NCBI GenBank assembly: GCA_018340375.1
Contig: JAFFJZ010000010.1
Coordinates: forward strand, 5,828,001 to 5,892,000
DNA length: 64,000 bases
Direction: 5' to 3'
From: Gonatopus flavifemur
Taxonomy: Eukaryota; Arthropoda; Insecta; Hymenoptera; Dryinidae
Shown here in pieces: positions 45,816-57,369 of the stretch (within the stretch, counting starts at the first letter, position 1; every line of letters starts with the position of its first letter). A program made the translations under genes and the position numbers. A model generated the notes under the pieces. The model had not been told where the DNA came from and did no database searches. It was given only the letters and a program-made list of their open reading frames with translations.

Positions 45816-47640
45816 TAGTTAGCGGCAAGCCGCCTGGAATGGCTCCTCGTCATCGTTCGAGAATTGTTATTTCATTCCCTCTTTCTCGGTTCAACCAACC
45901 CTCTTCGTGTTTAAACTACCACGATGTTGGAACAAACCATTCTTCCGTTCGAGCTTCTCTCTCTCTTTTGTTCACGATTGTTGGTGCTAGCACGTTTCAG
46001 AGCCGACTGATTCTCTTGACTTTCCAGCGTGCTACCGTGTATTATACGAGGCCAGAGCAGGCTGGCCGCCAACGCATTACACGCACCAGTCGGGTCGTTC
46101 ATTCTTCTCATCCTCTTTCTCTTTCTTCTTCTTCTTATTCCTCTGATCTTTTTCCTCTTTTTTCTTGGATTTAGTCTTTCTTTTTCTTCATTTCATTCGT
46201 TCATCCTTCTATGCAACGCTATGTGTATGGCGCCACCCTCTGATTGAATCGGCGTTCGCTCTGCCTCTTCGAGACCCCTATCTTAAGAAAAAGAAAGAGG
46301 GATTCGAATCTGTGTAATCAGCACGTATGCAACTAAGAGGAATGTAGACGTGTATGATATTTTATCGCATATATTCTGCATTTCACAATACAAATCTTGT
46401 TACGAATCGTATTTTATCTGTGAACGTGACGTTACGTTTGTTCATTTATCCGCTTCTTTTCCATGGGATAACACCAAGACTTTTTTCACTGTTTTATTTT
46501 AAACAAATTGAATTGATTATGAACGATCGTTGATTCATTTCAATTCGAATAGATGGTTGATTCTTGATGGATTTTATAGAATTTTTGCTATGTAACTCTC
46601 AATTACATTCGATAATCAACATATTTCACTTTCACATAAAATCCTCTGTTTGAAACCTGTATAAAACTTGAGCTCCTAGATTTCCTTATCACAATATAAG
46701 ATAAGCCTTTGATATAATTAATCGTCTTGTAATGTAGTATCGATTTCATACCGAGTGAACAAATTCTTCCAAAGAGAACCACACTTTGTAACCTGAGTAA
46801 CCTGTAAGAGCATGCTGGAGCTGAAATAGACTTTCTCCAATCCAGAAGCGCAAAGAAATAGATTAAATCGATACATATTGATTACATTCCACCGGCAACC
46901 TTTATATTAGTTTTTTTTTTTGTGTAATTCAGCAATTACAGCAAAGCATACCGTCTTCACAATTACCGTTCTTGATAAGACTTCGATGCCATCTTCTTTC
47001 CTCTTCAATTATTCCAATTGAGATCGTCAATCAAATCCCATTATATCCCACGAATCCAATTTATAGAGATGTTCTTCCTTTTAGAATCGTGTCGGATATT
47101 TCTCAAGCAAAATAATCTGGATGAAAATCGTTAACCATAGACCGCGAATTCTTCAAACGCAAGTCCATCTAAGTGATATCTTGTAATTGTCAGGTATTTA
47201 AGAAATACAACAGTTACGGTACATTCTGACTGACTGGAGAATTGAAATTCTCTAGTTCAAAATGAAACGACGACTAACGACGCTTCAATACCACAAAGGA
47301 AGGAAGGCACGCAGTAATTGACTCTTGCCCCGATTGGACACGTGCTGGTTCTACTATAAAGTCAGACCTAGCATAATTAGGAAGAAACTAGCAGCGGTGA
47401 AGGCTTGCTTTACATTTCTGTTGTAACCTCTCCCTGGATTCAAATAAGAGTCTTGTGTCAGCAAGAACGATATTTTTCTCCTCGATATGCATTTATTTGT
47501 TTCAAAGCTCGTGTGTAGGGTATCAACGATCTCGTCATCTCTCGTCTCTATAATCTGCATTTCATTTACCTTTCATTTAACTATCCGGGATATTAAACGG
47601 GTGTAGGTGTTGCGGATGCACCCTCGTTCAAACCTCACAC
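45816..47640. other. Unique block, no supported gene
   Basis: A TTC-rich tract lies at 46108-46200. On the minus strand 47354-47560 is a 68-codon frame with ATG (starting MQIIETRDDEIVDTLHTSFE) that follows an AAAG|GTAAATG donor-like site; I do not recognise it. Confidence 0.35.
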
Positions 47641-47932
47641 CACCGAGGAGTAAGTATTCTTTGGTATATCAAAGCACACTGGCGTACGTGAATGCAGGAG
47701 ACCACTGACGGCGCACAATTAGGCCTTGGCGCAGAACAAATTCATCTTCGTTGGATGTGCAAGACTCCAACAGGTCCAGTACGATCGATTATCAATCATT
47801 CCACCACGTGCGCGGGAATGCTCGATCCATTGCACGACTATTGTGTACGTATACACAACCAACACTCTCATCCCTAAACGTGTACTCGAGACCTTAACTT
47901 ATTGCTCCAGGGTGTAACCAGCCAACTCCAGG

Positions 47933-47963
47933 TATAAAACGGTGCAGCCGAGGTAAGTCAGTC
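47933..47963 (+). promoter_or_regulatory. Candidate core promoter: TATA box and arthropod initiator
   Basis: TATAAAA at 47933-47939 is followed by TCAGTC at 47958-47963, the common arthropod initiator, putting the TATA start at -27 from the A. This is close to, though slightly shorter than, the usual spacing. A perfect splice donor (GAG then GTAAGTC, 47953) overlaps the initiator, which is an alternative reading of the same bases. The GC-moderate upstream 250 bp is free of repeats. Confidence 0.3.
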
Positions 47964-47977
47964 TAAGTCTACCAGTC

Positions 47978-48148
47978 ATGGATGGCCAATGGTTCCTCGT
48001 CACGTTGAGTCAGGTTTCGACATTTCCTGATGGACGTTTCCAGCTGGCAATGTCGATTGGAATAAAGTGGCTGTCGAGATTCGTAATATCGTTCCTTCTC
48101 CTACATTATATTGAACCGATCTTAGTCTTGGATTTTTATCATACGTAA
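47978..48148 (+). CDS. 56-codon open frame downstream of TATA/initiator
   Basis: The first ATG after the initiator (15 nt downstream, context CAGTCATGG) opens MDGQWFLVTLSQVSTFPDGR and continues to TAA at 48146. The later part is hydrophobic (FVISFLLLHYI), so it could be a small membrane peptide. Alternatively translation may be cut by a splice donor at CAG|GTTTCG near 48013. No homologue is known to me. Confidence 0.2.
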   Translation: MDGQWFLVTLSQVSTFPDGRFQLAMSIGIKWLSRFVISFLLLHYIEPILVLDFYHT

Positions 48149-50188
48149 TCGCTTCAAGAAATTCGGTGCTTATTAAGAACGACGAAGCGTCACGTGTGAT
48201 TTATCGTTGCCGGGCTACTTTTTTCACGGACGATTAATCAGCTCCAGTCACACCATCTACAATACTACCACGTGGGGTTCCTGTTTATTTTGTTTCACCT
48301 CAGTCGCTCGTCTCAGCTTGTTTGTATTGTGATCTCGAAACGAAGTTACTGCATTGTCGATACGAACGAAGGGTGAAATTCGATGCTACAAAATCGATGA
48401 TATCCCGAAGATTGATCGATGATTGTTTTTTCCCCCCTTACTCAAATCCATCGAAGACTCCAAGTTTTGATGACTTTTCATGTTTCTGAATATTCAATGT
48501 TTTATGTAATCGTGTATTTTCATTTTCATACTTTATAATCATGTTTTCTTGGATTCACTCCAAGTGTCAGACACCGTGGTTTGAAAAATATGTTCTTGGT
48601 CACAGTTTTCAATCTTAGATTCGCCTCAAGTGTCAATTATCAATTTGAAATGCATTGGTATGAGTGAATGATACGTGGACCGCCTCGATGGGAAAAAAGC
48701 GGATGAAAGAATACAACATAGATGTGGATGGATGGATGGATGGATGAAAGTCGTAGATAAGTCGCAAGAAGAGACATAGAAAGTATATTTGTATGGGTGT
48801 ATGGAGATAAAATGAAGAAGAAAATGTGGAGATGATCGAAGAGGAGAGAATCATGCCGATGTCATTGTACCGGGTGATTTATTACTTGGCTGCATTGCTT
48901 TGGCCTCAGCTGCATCAAGAAAATCGTTTGTATTGCGCAAAATTTAATAAAGCAATCCACGCATCGACATCTCGATTCCTGTAATCTTTCTCAACTCGAC
49001 GTGTTTGTTAGACGTGTGGTCTTGGTAGGTTAGTGACTATACCAACCACATGAATTGGTGCTATAAGGAATATTCAAGCTAGCACATAATAATTGCGTAA
49101 TAATAATTGCGAGGTGATCACACTCGGATGATCGCGACTTTGTCGCAACATCGATCACCAAGACAAGTGAATGAGAAGAGAAAATATTCGTCTTGTGGAT
49201 GAGAGATGTGATTATAGTCAATTTTCACACTATCCTCGATGATTCAAGGAGATTTTCATAGTCGATGAATAACATAAAGATAATTAATTCGATCTTAGAT
49301 CAAAATGAAAGATACGTCCATAAGATTTCTATTGTTCTCGATTTGAATCTATTTTGTTTCGAATTCATTTTATACGAAAATGTAATTGTTTTTCCCGTTT
49401 GGATTATCTGTCAGTGATATGAATCGCATCACTCGTCATTTTCAATGAGATTTATTATTATTATTCATATTTATCATCTTGAATGGAGGCTGATCAGTTG
49501 GATATTGAACAATTCCAACATCTCACTTAGAGTGGAATTATGATATGCATGGTCCCATTCACTTAGATGTCATTTTACTAGACGGTGAATGTATTGGCCC
49601 TGCTTCAATTAATTTCTGTTTCAATTTTAATAAGTTTGCACCTACAATGAGTTGCACTTGACCGCCTATTTTTTATGGAATTTGAGATTCCACGACATTA
49701 ATTTAGATCCACATAGTTTGATCTCCATAATTGTCTACTTTCGCGTTAATTAATCCTGGATTCAATGATAAAACGACAAAACTATAAAAAGAATAAATAA
49801 TCTGACTTAGTTATATATTACTTATTTATTATCAACATACATCTAATACAGACATTATAATGGATAATCAATGCGGACAACTGAGGATAGATAATCATCA
49901 TTGCAAAGTGTGTGTGATGCCACGCAAATATTTCGAAACAATATAATTATTATAATCATCCACCACGGACTGCAATCGCACGGTTTCTTCGCAATATTTT
50001 CCTCTCCTTTCATAGCGTTAACTCCAACGGCAAACTTTGCTCAGATTTTAAAAGATCTATAAATTTCCCCAAAGCTCAAATGAGCTTCGACCATTGACCA
50101 TTAAATCCATCATGCCAATCCTCTGTAGCATTATTCGTGTAAAGACAGCACAATTGATTCCATGAACTATACTCGTAACAACCTGCCC
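48149..50188. other. Unique AT-rich block, no supported gene
   Basis: A GGAT tetranucleotide run lies at 48725-48746. Short frames only. Confidence 0.35.
48725..48746. repeat. (GGAT)n microsatellite
   Basis: Five GGAT units. Confidence 0.85.
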
Positions 50189-50440
50189 GCTCTTTAAAAT
50201 CTCTGGAGTGAGATTTCACTCTTTAGCCAACCAGAAGTGAGCCAGTCGAATTTTCGAGTGAAATTTCCACTCTTTTAGAGTAATATTCCAAGGTTTGAGG
50301 TTAGAAACTCACAACCACTCCGATGCTAAAGTGAATTCTTCACTCTAAAAGAGTGAGAGGTCACTCGAAGCGGACAGGCTCACTTCTGACACTTAGTGGA
50401 GTAAAACGTGCGATTTTTCACTCTTCGAGATTTAGAGAGC
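50189..50440. mobile_element. GAGTGAGATTTCACTC inverted-repeat element
   Basis: The left GCTCTTTAAAATCTCTGGAG and inverted right GCTCTCTAAATCTCGAAGAG lead into further inverted blocks including CAGAAGTGAGCC. The interior repeats GAGTGA/TCACTC words. A diverged relative lies at 28765-29012. Confidence 0.7.
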
Positions 50441-50769
50441 GCCACAGTTTCCTTCGATTTAGATGGGCAACCCAAGTTTCTTCGAAATGATCAATTAATG
50501 GTTCCAACTGTGCTTCATTTTCGATATACACTGAGGAAACCTTGGTAAAAATTTTGAAAGATTTGGAAAGATTCAGAGAAATTCAAAGACAGGTGTATGC
50601 GGAGAAAATTGTGCGTTAAACTTTTGAGAAGTATTTGAAAGAGTTCAGAGAGCTCTGGTGAAAGGAAAGCGTGTATTAGAAAGTGTCGGGCACGTAATCA
50701 TGAAGTATGTGGAATGTAGAGTAAGCGTATAACGAGCGTAAAGTGAAACATTAAGAGTACCTTGGTAGG
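50441..50769. repeat. TTCAGAGA-type degenerate sequence
   Basis: Words such as GATTCAGAGAAATTC and AGTTCAGAGAGCTC; no gene. Confidence 0.4.
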
Positions 50770-51222
50770 AATTTGTCTGGGCCTCCCATTCACCATCCAC
50801 GTACTAGATGGGGCCCACGTGGGGGCAACTGGATAACACTTCTTAGCCAATTTGACTTTAGTACCCAAACATTTAGTTGGTTGATGTAGACTTTTAATGC
50901 GTCAACTGATCGTACAGTAACATTGATGGTCCATCGACACGGTCAGAGGAATAAAAGGAAGCCCCAACGATTCAATTTGTCACTCGGGATTATTTTATGG
51001 AAATAAATTCAAAAGCAACGTTCTTGACTGGAGATTACATGCCAAAATACATTGTTATCTTATTCATAGGTGTGATTTTACAGAAAATACATGATTTTAC
51101 ATTTTTAATTCCCAATTTGAACAACATTCTAGCAACTCCTTGGGACATCTGGATGGGCAGAGGCTAGAAAGTTCTTTACAAAACTATCTGGAAACCAACC
51201 TAACATCTGGGAAAACTAGCTG
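50770..51222 (+). mobile_element. CAGCTAGTTTTCCCAGATG element, copy 2 (uninterrupted)
   Basis: Reverse-complement relative of 36527-37210. It spans the position where the CCAGTACTGG element sits in the other copy (here the uninterrupted CTGGATGGGCAGAGG near 51150) and so serves as the empty site. Confidence 0.8.
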
Positions 51223-51396
51223 TGGTAGTTTGAACGCATATTTGAAGTACTTGAAATGTATCAAAAGAGACACTAAGTCCATAAAAACCGAGCTTTACGT
51301 ATGGAAGAGGGGTTGAAGAGTGGATAAGAAAGATGTAAGAAGTGATAGAAACGTCATCTGAAACATTCTTACGCCTCCGTTACTCTTTGTAACAAC

Positions 51397-51653
51397 CAGA
51401 GGCGGACTTTAGTTCTTGCCGCCCCTACGCCATCTAATTTGCCGCCCTTTGTATGGCAGCAAACATTAATTTTTCAAGAAAATATTCTTTACCAAAAATT
51501 TTTGTTTCATTGCTCAGAATTTTGTTATTGTCTTAAACATTATTTTTAAATTATTGAAATTCAAAAACAATTTTTCCGACCCGATTGCCGCCCTTTCATG
51601 GCCTGCCGCCCCTGCGCCATGGCGCCGTTGGCACAGGCCATGGTCTGCTTCTG
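51397..51653. mobile_element. hAT-type miniature element
   Basis: The left CAGAGGCGGAC and inverted right CAGAAGCAGAC are flanked by an exact 8-bp duplication GTAACAAC (51389-51396 and 51654-51661). Subterminal GCCGCCCCT words occur in both halves. 257 bp, noncoding. Confidence 0.88.
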
Positions 51654-51661
51654 GTAACAAC

Positions 51662-53430
51662 CTTGCCTCTTCGTGAGCAAGTTTCAAAACAATTCAGGAA
51701 GATTCAGAGAGAAGAAAATTATATCAAGATTTCAGGGAAATGCAATGAACACTGTTAGAAAAATCTGCCTGAAACTTCTTAAAAATATTATGAAGGTTTT
51801 TACAAAATCGTTTTATTAAATTTCATAATAAAATATTGAATTCAATAATATAATTCTTAATGTTAAGAATTCTTTTCTCAATGTTGATAAGTTTGTTCTT
51901 GATGGTAATAATATATTTGTGAAATTCAATAAACAATTGTTACATTTCAGAAAGAAATTTTGAAATTTCATCATCAATATTAAATTTGAGAACTATTATT
52001 GAATTCAATATGAAAATATGGTATTACATAAAGGATTTCGTATTAAATTTAAGAATTTTTCTGAAAGTGAATTTCAAAGCAATTCGGAGAGATTCGAAGA
52101 AAATTCAGAAACAAGGAATTGAAGAAAATTATGCATTCAACTTTTTGTAGGGATAAAAAGGAAAATTGAGGATAATTTCCGGGATACAGTTTCAGAAGGA
52201 TCCAGAGAGAGTCAGCAAAGTTTCCAGGTACAAAACAGAATAGTTCAATGTTTAGTTCCATCGTTCATAAACTGCAATCTGGATAGTTAGATACATGAAA
52301 ATCATCCAATCACCAAACTGTTTCGCTTCTATCTGGCAACTCTGAGAGTCAATGTCATTTACAGACAACACTGAAAAATATTTCTTCTCGCCAAATAAAT
52401 GTAAGTTCATTTGTTTTCGCTCCATAGCATATTTCTCGAAACTAATGAAATATTCAAAAAAAATAAAATAATAGAATGCTTGTCCCAAATAAATTGGTCT
52501 TCTAAATAAACATTAATTCTTGCATTCAATCGAATATTCAATTCCTTCAAATAAATATATTATTGAGAGAGGACAGATAAATATTTTTTCCAGTGAAGTG
52601 AATTGGGAAGAATTGTAAGTTGATCTCTGGAGAGGAGTGTCGAGACATTTAGAAAAACATCAAGAGAAATCCAGGAAGTTTGAATCAAATTGAATTCAGA
52701 AGAATCATCAATCACAATTCCTACAGAAATTCAAACTTGCAAGGAATGAATTTCGAAAAATTCTAGGTTCCAGATTCCAAATAGAGCAATTTTCAGAAAT
52801 CCGAATCCCGATTCTAAATTCTAAGGGATTCGAAATGGTTTGGAAATTTTTCGACAAATTCAGGAAAGTCAATTTTGAAAACTCAGCCTCGAAGAAATTC
52901 ACAGGAACTCAGAGAGATCCAGACAAAATCAGAATAAAATTTGAAATCTGGATAAATGAAACTCTGGTGAATTTGGAGGAAGCTTTGAAATCTAGATAAG
53001 AGAAATTCTGAGGGATTGCTTAAAATTTCAGAGAAAGCTTTGAAATTTGAAAAAATTAACTTCAGAGAGATTGAGGTTGATTTCAAAAAATCCCAAAGAA
53101 TTTTCAAATCTTGTATAGAAAACTTTTAGGAGTTTCACAGAGGTTCAAGGAAAGTTAAAGACATTCAAAATGCATCCCTGCTTGATAAGTCTCTAATTTT
53201 CGTTGAACTACTTCAAATTACTTTGAATCTCACAGAGAAATGTCCCACAATATTAGGAGATCCAGAAAAATTTTAGAAATAATGAATGTTCGAAATGTTG
53301 GGGTAAAAAATGTTCACGGACGTCCAGGACATGAAATGGGGGTTAACTGCACTGTTAGAAATTTCTGCATCAATTTTAATGCATTTGCTGGAAGTTTTTT
53401 TTTCAAATCCATGCATGAATTGAGTTTCAT
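51662..53430. repeat. AT-rich and TTCAGAGA-type degenerate array
   Basis: From 52600 to about 53170, AGAGAAATTC/TTCAGAGA words recur; 51780-52060 is AATTCAATA-rich low complexity. Frames of 64-78 codons here are by-products. No ends seen. Confidence 0.45.
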
Positions 53431-53518
53431 ACACATTTTACATGAAATTTAATGTAAACTATAGCAGAATCTATCTTTTTGTCATGTTTTTGTACATTAA
53501 ATTTAATGTAAGATGTGT
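53431..53518. mobile_element. 88-bp hairpin TA element
   Basis: ACACATTTTACATGAAATTT and inverted ACACATCTTACATTAAATTT form the arms, with TA at both edges (TA-CACAT...ATGTG-TA). Confidence 0.7.
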
Positions 53519-53596
53519 ATTAACCTGAATTTATGTGGGTAATTGGAAAAAACTTCCAAATATTTCTGACAGTGTGGACATCCTATGGATGTCTTG

Positions 53597-53821
53597 CACG
53601 GAAAGAATAATTTAGCTACAGCAGCTGAGTAGCTAGCACGGACACGGACAGCCATCAAATCACCTCCTGCAGCTAAATTTTAGCTGTTACCGCAAATAAA
53701 TTGACTACAAATGCAAATTTTTTTGCTGTAACAGCTGAACTTTAGCCGCAGGAGCTGATTTAATGGCTGTCCGTGTCTGTGCTAGCTACTCAGCTGCTGC
53801 AGCTAAATTATTTTTTCCGTG
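53597..53821. mobile_element. Near-perfect hairpin element CACGGAAAGAATAATTTAGC
   Basis: Arms of about 100 bp are over 90% identical when inverted (AGCAGCTGAGTAGCTAGCAC and GGACACGGACAGCCAT occur in both). The interior has AGCTGTTACCGC and TAACAGCT words. Same end type as 30064-30433 and 59518-62012, but the immediate flanks are TG/TG-like rather than TA. Confidence 0.85.
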
Positions 53822-54060
53822 TGCGCTATTTGGGATGTTATTTTTACTCGCTTCAATTTCAGATTTATGATCATTCGGTTGAAGGTCTCTCGAATGTTCG
53901 ATGTCCTACTCCTCGCGCTCACTTGAATTGAAATCCCTCCGATCATTCTCCAAGTCTCGTTAGGCCTCCCCAGGTCTTTGCAAAGGATTCGTGAGGCCTG
54001 GAAAGGCCTCGTAACAGACTAAAGAATGACTAGAAAGATTTCTACCAGGGTTGATATTCG
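53822..54060. repeat. Possible repeat end CCCTGGTAGAAAT
   Basis: The inverted sequence AACCCTGGTAGAAATC at 54040-54055 matches the end of 10753-11493. The other end is not found. The preceding 120 bp are AGGCCT-rich. Confidence 0.35.
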
Positions 54061-55720
54061 CATGAGAGTCAGATATTTTTAAGATTCCCATCCAAATCAC
54101 ACAAATTAAACGTTAAATAGCTGACAATCCGATAGACCTTTCTCTTGAAACAGATAACCTTCGACAATGAATTCATAATTGCGTCAAGAACTGAGAACGA
54201 TCTTAAAATTCACAGTTACGAACCCACCAAGCTCCGATCACTTTGAATAGTCGCAAATTCACTATTGTGAATGTTCTTCTCCTTCCGTGAAGAAATGTAA
54301 AAGCAGGCATACTTAAAATGATTTACTCCCACCGTCGCTATGACTAATGATCCCGATGACATTGTTATCATTGTCAACGTCAATTAAAATCATACTCGGG
54401 GATAATCGTGAATCCCGTTTTCTCCGGTCATCATTACTGCTGTGAACTTCAGGCCGATGCAAAGAATCCTCGCCACATCTGTGCACGATTACAGCTCCAA
54501 CATGGTCGATAGAAATATCACTCTTTCAAGCAAGAAGCGAGATTTCTTCTTGACCCTCCTTCAACTTCTTCATCTTCTTATTTCAAAATAATCTCTTGGT
54601 TACGTTTATGTATGTATGCATGTATACACGAACGGTTATACGGTTGGAACACGTTACACCGCCTGACAAATGATTGCCGGCACATCGATTTGTATGCTTA
54701 CGGTCGAAGTCAAGGAGTCGGTCAATCGATGACGTAACTTTGCGAGAAACGGATAAGGTAAAGAAAGAACAAAGACACGATTGATGACAATAACTCCTCT
54801 ACTGTCAACTCACACCTTTTTCACATCTCACATGCTCACATTTAGTCGCGCCAGGGTATTGTCTCACACTATTGAGCCCCGCTCACTCGCTATTTCTGAA
54901 TGCGTGTGTGCCGGTAATGGTAGGTGGTGGTGCGTCATTTTACAATACGCGCCTGATGATCTTGATCTTTTCAACTGTCCTGTCGCCATTCAGAATTCAC
55001 TCGGTGTAAAGTAGGAGTCAATGTTTTGACAATGTTTTCATCACACAGATTGATCCTAACTGGATGCCATCAGATGTGGAACAAATCATTATTCATCCAA
55101 AGATTATAAATAAGACGTGTTTCTTATATGATATAGACGTTAAGTGGACGCGATGGAGCATGGTAGTCGAATAATTACAATCCTTGGGTACAAATTGTGG
55201 TGAATAACTGTACATAATCTCAAATTATGAACCGAAAGTACAAATTTACATATAAAAATTGACAAAATGATCGGAAATAGGATGATAATATTCATCCAAG
55301 TCCGCTATCAGTCTTATATCTTCTATCTTCTCAAACACACCCACAAGTTCTAAAGCGTATAATAAAGCGATGCGCTGTTCATAATCACAGATCTTCGAAC
55401 AAGATTTTTAATCTATTAAATTCATGTGCCAATGGTTCTATTATCCAATACACATCGATATCTTTGAGCTCTTATCGTGGGGATGTTCTTTCGATGCCGT
55501 ATCGTCGGTCGTTCAATGCCATCGTGAATTTTGTGAGATTTCTTTGTGAAATGATATAAAATGTATTGAAAGATGGTAATGAAGATTTTGAAACGATAAT
55601 CGAGTACCATCTCGGATCAAACTAAATCTAAATATTTGAAACAACAACCTCGATTTCAATTACGATCCAATATGGAAGAGATCTCAATAAATGACTGAAA
55701 GGCTCCTTCAGGTCAAATTC
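54061..55720. other. Unique block, no supported gene
   Basis: Short unrecognised frames, the longest of 77 codons at 54781-55014 (+). Confidence 0.35.
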
Positions 55721-55883
55721 TCTTAGGATGAAGAACAAGACGGGAGGAAAAAAAAGCGATTACATTTTTTGTTGGCCAGTCTTGAAAGATTAAGAAGAAA
55801 GACCCACAGCCGGCGGCGTCGAAAACCTATATACGTGACGTTGTAATTGCACCACTGATAGTGGCGCCAGTCTATATAGAAAT

Positions 55884-55914
55884 GGTGTTGGTGGTGGTGG
55901 TAGTAGTAGTAGTT
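55884..55914. repeat. (GGT)n/(AGT)n microsatellite
   Basis: GGTGGTGGTGGT followed by AGTAGTAGTAGT. Confidence 0.85.
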
Positions 55915-56039
55915 GACTACCGAACGTGAACAGATACTCGGCCGATCTTGCTTGGTCGACCCTCCTTGCTTGAAAAAGAACAAATGGAGGAGGGAGACTA
56001 TCATTTCAGGACGTCGACGATGCGCATCGACGGTACACG

Positions 56040-56188
56040 AGATGGAAGAGGACGAAGACGGTAGCGATCCCTCAGGCACGACCGCACAAATTACAGAGCA
56101 GGGCTGTATGTTGCTGCTGCTCCTGGCTTCTTCTCTCTGTTGTGCTGTGGTGAACGCAACAACTCTACGCAGCAGACAGTCTGCGTAG
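56040..56188 (+). CDS. Candidate first exon with signal-peptide-like stretch
   Basis: ATG at 56042 begins MEEDEDGSDPSGTTAQITEQ, followed by a hydrophobic run, and a second ATG at 56108 gives MLLLLLASSLCCAVVNA, which looks like a classical secretion signal with an A-x-A-like cleavage context. The frame stops at 56186 unless spliced. Possible donors are CTGTG|GTGAACG and CTGC|GTAGTT. It lies in a GC-richer patch. The opposite strand carries a 185-codon frame, so strand choice is uncertain. The secretion role is inferred from composition only. Confidence 0.22.
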
Positions 56189-56966
56189 TTCGGTAGCTCG
56201 TCTTGATCCGTTCGTGATCCGTGATTCTTTTTGTTTGCACTCAATCCGACGGAAAGGAAAAGGTGGCAAAAAAGAAACATCAGGTTTCATGGACCAACGG
56301 AGATATCAGATTTTTTTCAATAAACAGGATTCAGGATCTGTGTTGAACATTGATTTTCAAATACATGATCAGTTTCATGTTGCGAATCTTGGTATCTTGT
56401 GGAGGTTTGTATTCGAGTCAAGTGGTTTCGATGTCTTCTATGGTCTCTATGAGACCGAAGATGCATGATGGAATTGAACACGGTTTGTGTCTCAATGTGA
56501 GATCAAAGAGCATATTTACCGTTAATCGGTCACGGATAGTCGATCAGGAAAGATTAGGATGAAGTTCAATTTATTGTGCATATGAGTTCATAAAATGCGC
56601 AATACGATCTGATGAATAAAGTAGTATCGAGAGAGTGAGTCTGTTGAAGAATTTCGCAATATGATGCCAGATATTGAATTGAATTAGATTTTATACGGAA
56701 GTAGAGTACGGGAATGTGAAATTAGTTCGCTTCATATATAAAATTCTATACTCCTTCTATAATCTGAATTAGCGAAATCTCACTATTTGTGCGGTTAATC
56801 AGTGGAATTTCACTGTAAATGTCAAGTAATATTCCCTGATTGTGCACTGCATATGCACTGATTCGCTGTAGTCGATTTTTCACTGCGATTAGTGAGGTTT
56901 CGCTATTTCGAATTTAAAGTATATATTTAGTGATTGAGGGAGAGCCGTACAATACCGATACCCTCA
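56189..56966. other. Unique sequence, no supported gene
   Basis: Two overlapping + frames (56214-56562) without recognisable motifs; the last 250 bp are AT-rich with TTCACTGT/ATTAGTGA words. Confidence 0.35.
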
Positions 56967-57221
56967 CACTGTCAAAAATTATTGTGAAATGTTTTCCTAA
57001 AAAATCGTGGCAGCAAAGTTTCTCCACAGATGGGGGATGTTTTACAATAATTTGGTGGACTTTTCCTTCATTTGTAGAGGATTCGACACCCAAAAAACAC
57101 AATAATTCCTCAAAGTGGTGGAAAAACCCCTCATTTTTGATTGAAAAACAATTCCCCCCACGACGAAAGGACAAAATCCATCAACAGGGTGGAGAAAAAC
57201 TTCCCACATTTTTTTACAGTG
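56967..57221. mobile_element. CACTGT miniature element
   Basis: The ends CACTGTCAAAAATTA and inverted CACTGTAAAAAAATG are bounded by TA on the right. The interior has inverted GGGGAATTG/CACAATAATTC-type words; 107- and 86-codon frames cross it. Confidence 0.6.
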
Positions 57222-57369
57222 TACAGTTTCCAGTATATGTCAGAAAATCTTAATTTGAAATGATATTTCCTTAGAAATCGGCATACAGTACAAATTGAAT
57301 ATTGAAAAGAAAAAGTCCACATATTAAGCTCTTCGAAAAGCGTTGTACAGTACGATGCATATACATTTT

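Noticed and set aside
55723..56280. 185-codon minus-strand open frame, the longest outside the transposase
   Set aside because: It runs through GGT/AGT microsatellite sequence (giving Tyr and His runs) and serine repeats, has no recognisable domain, and overlaps a more plausible short + frame.
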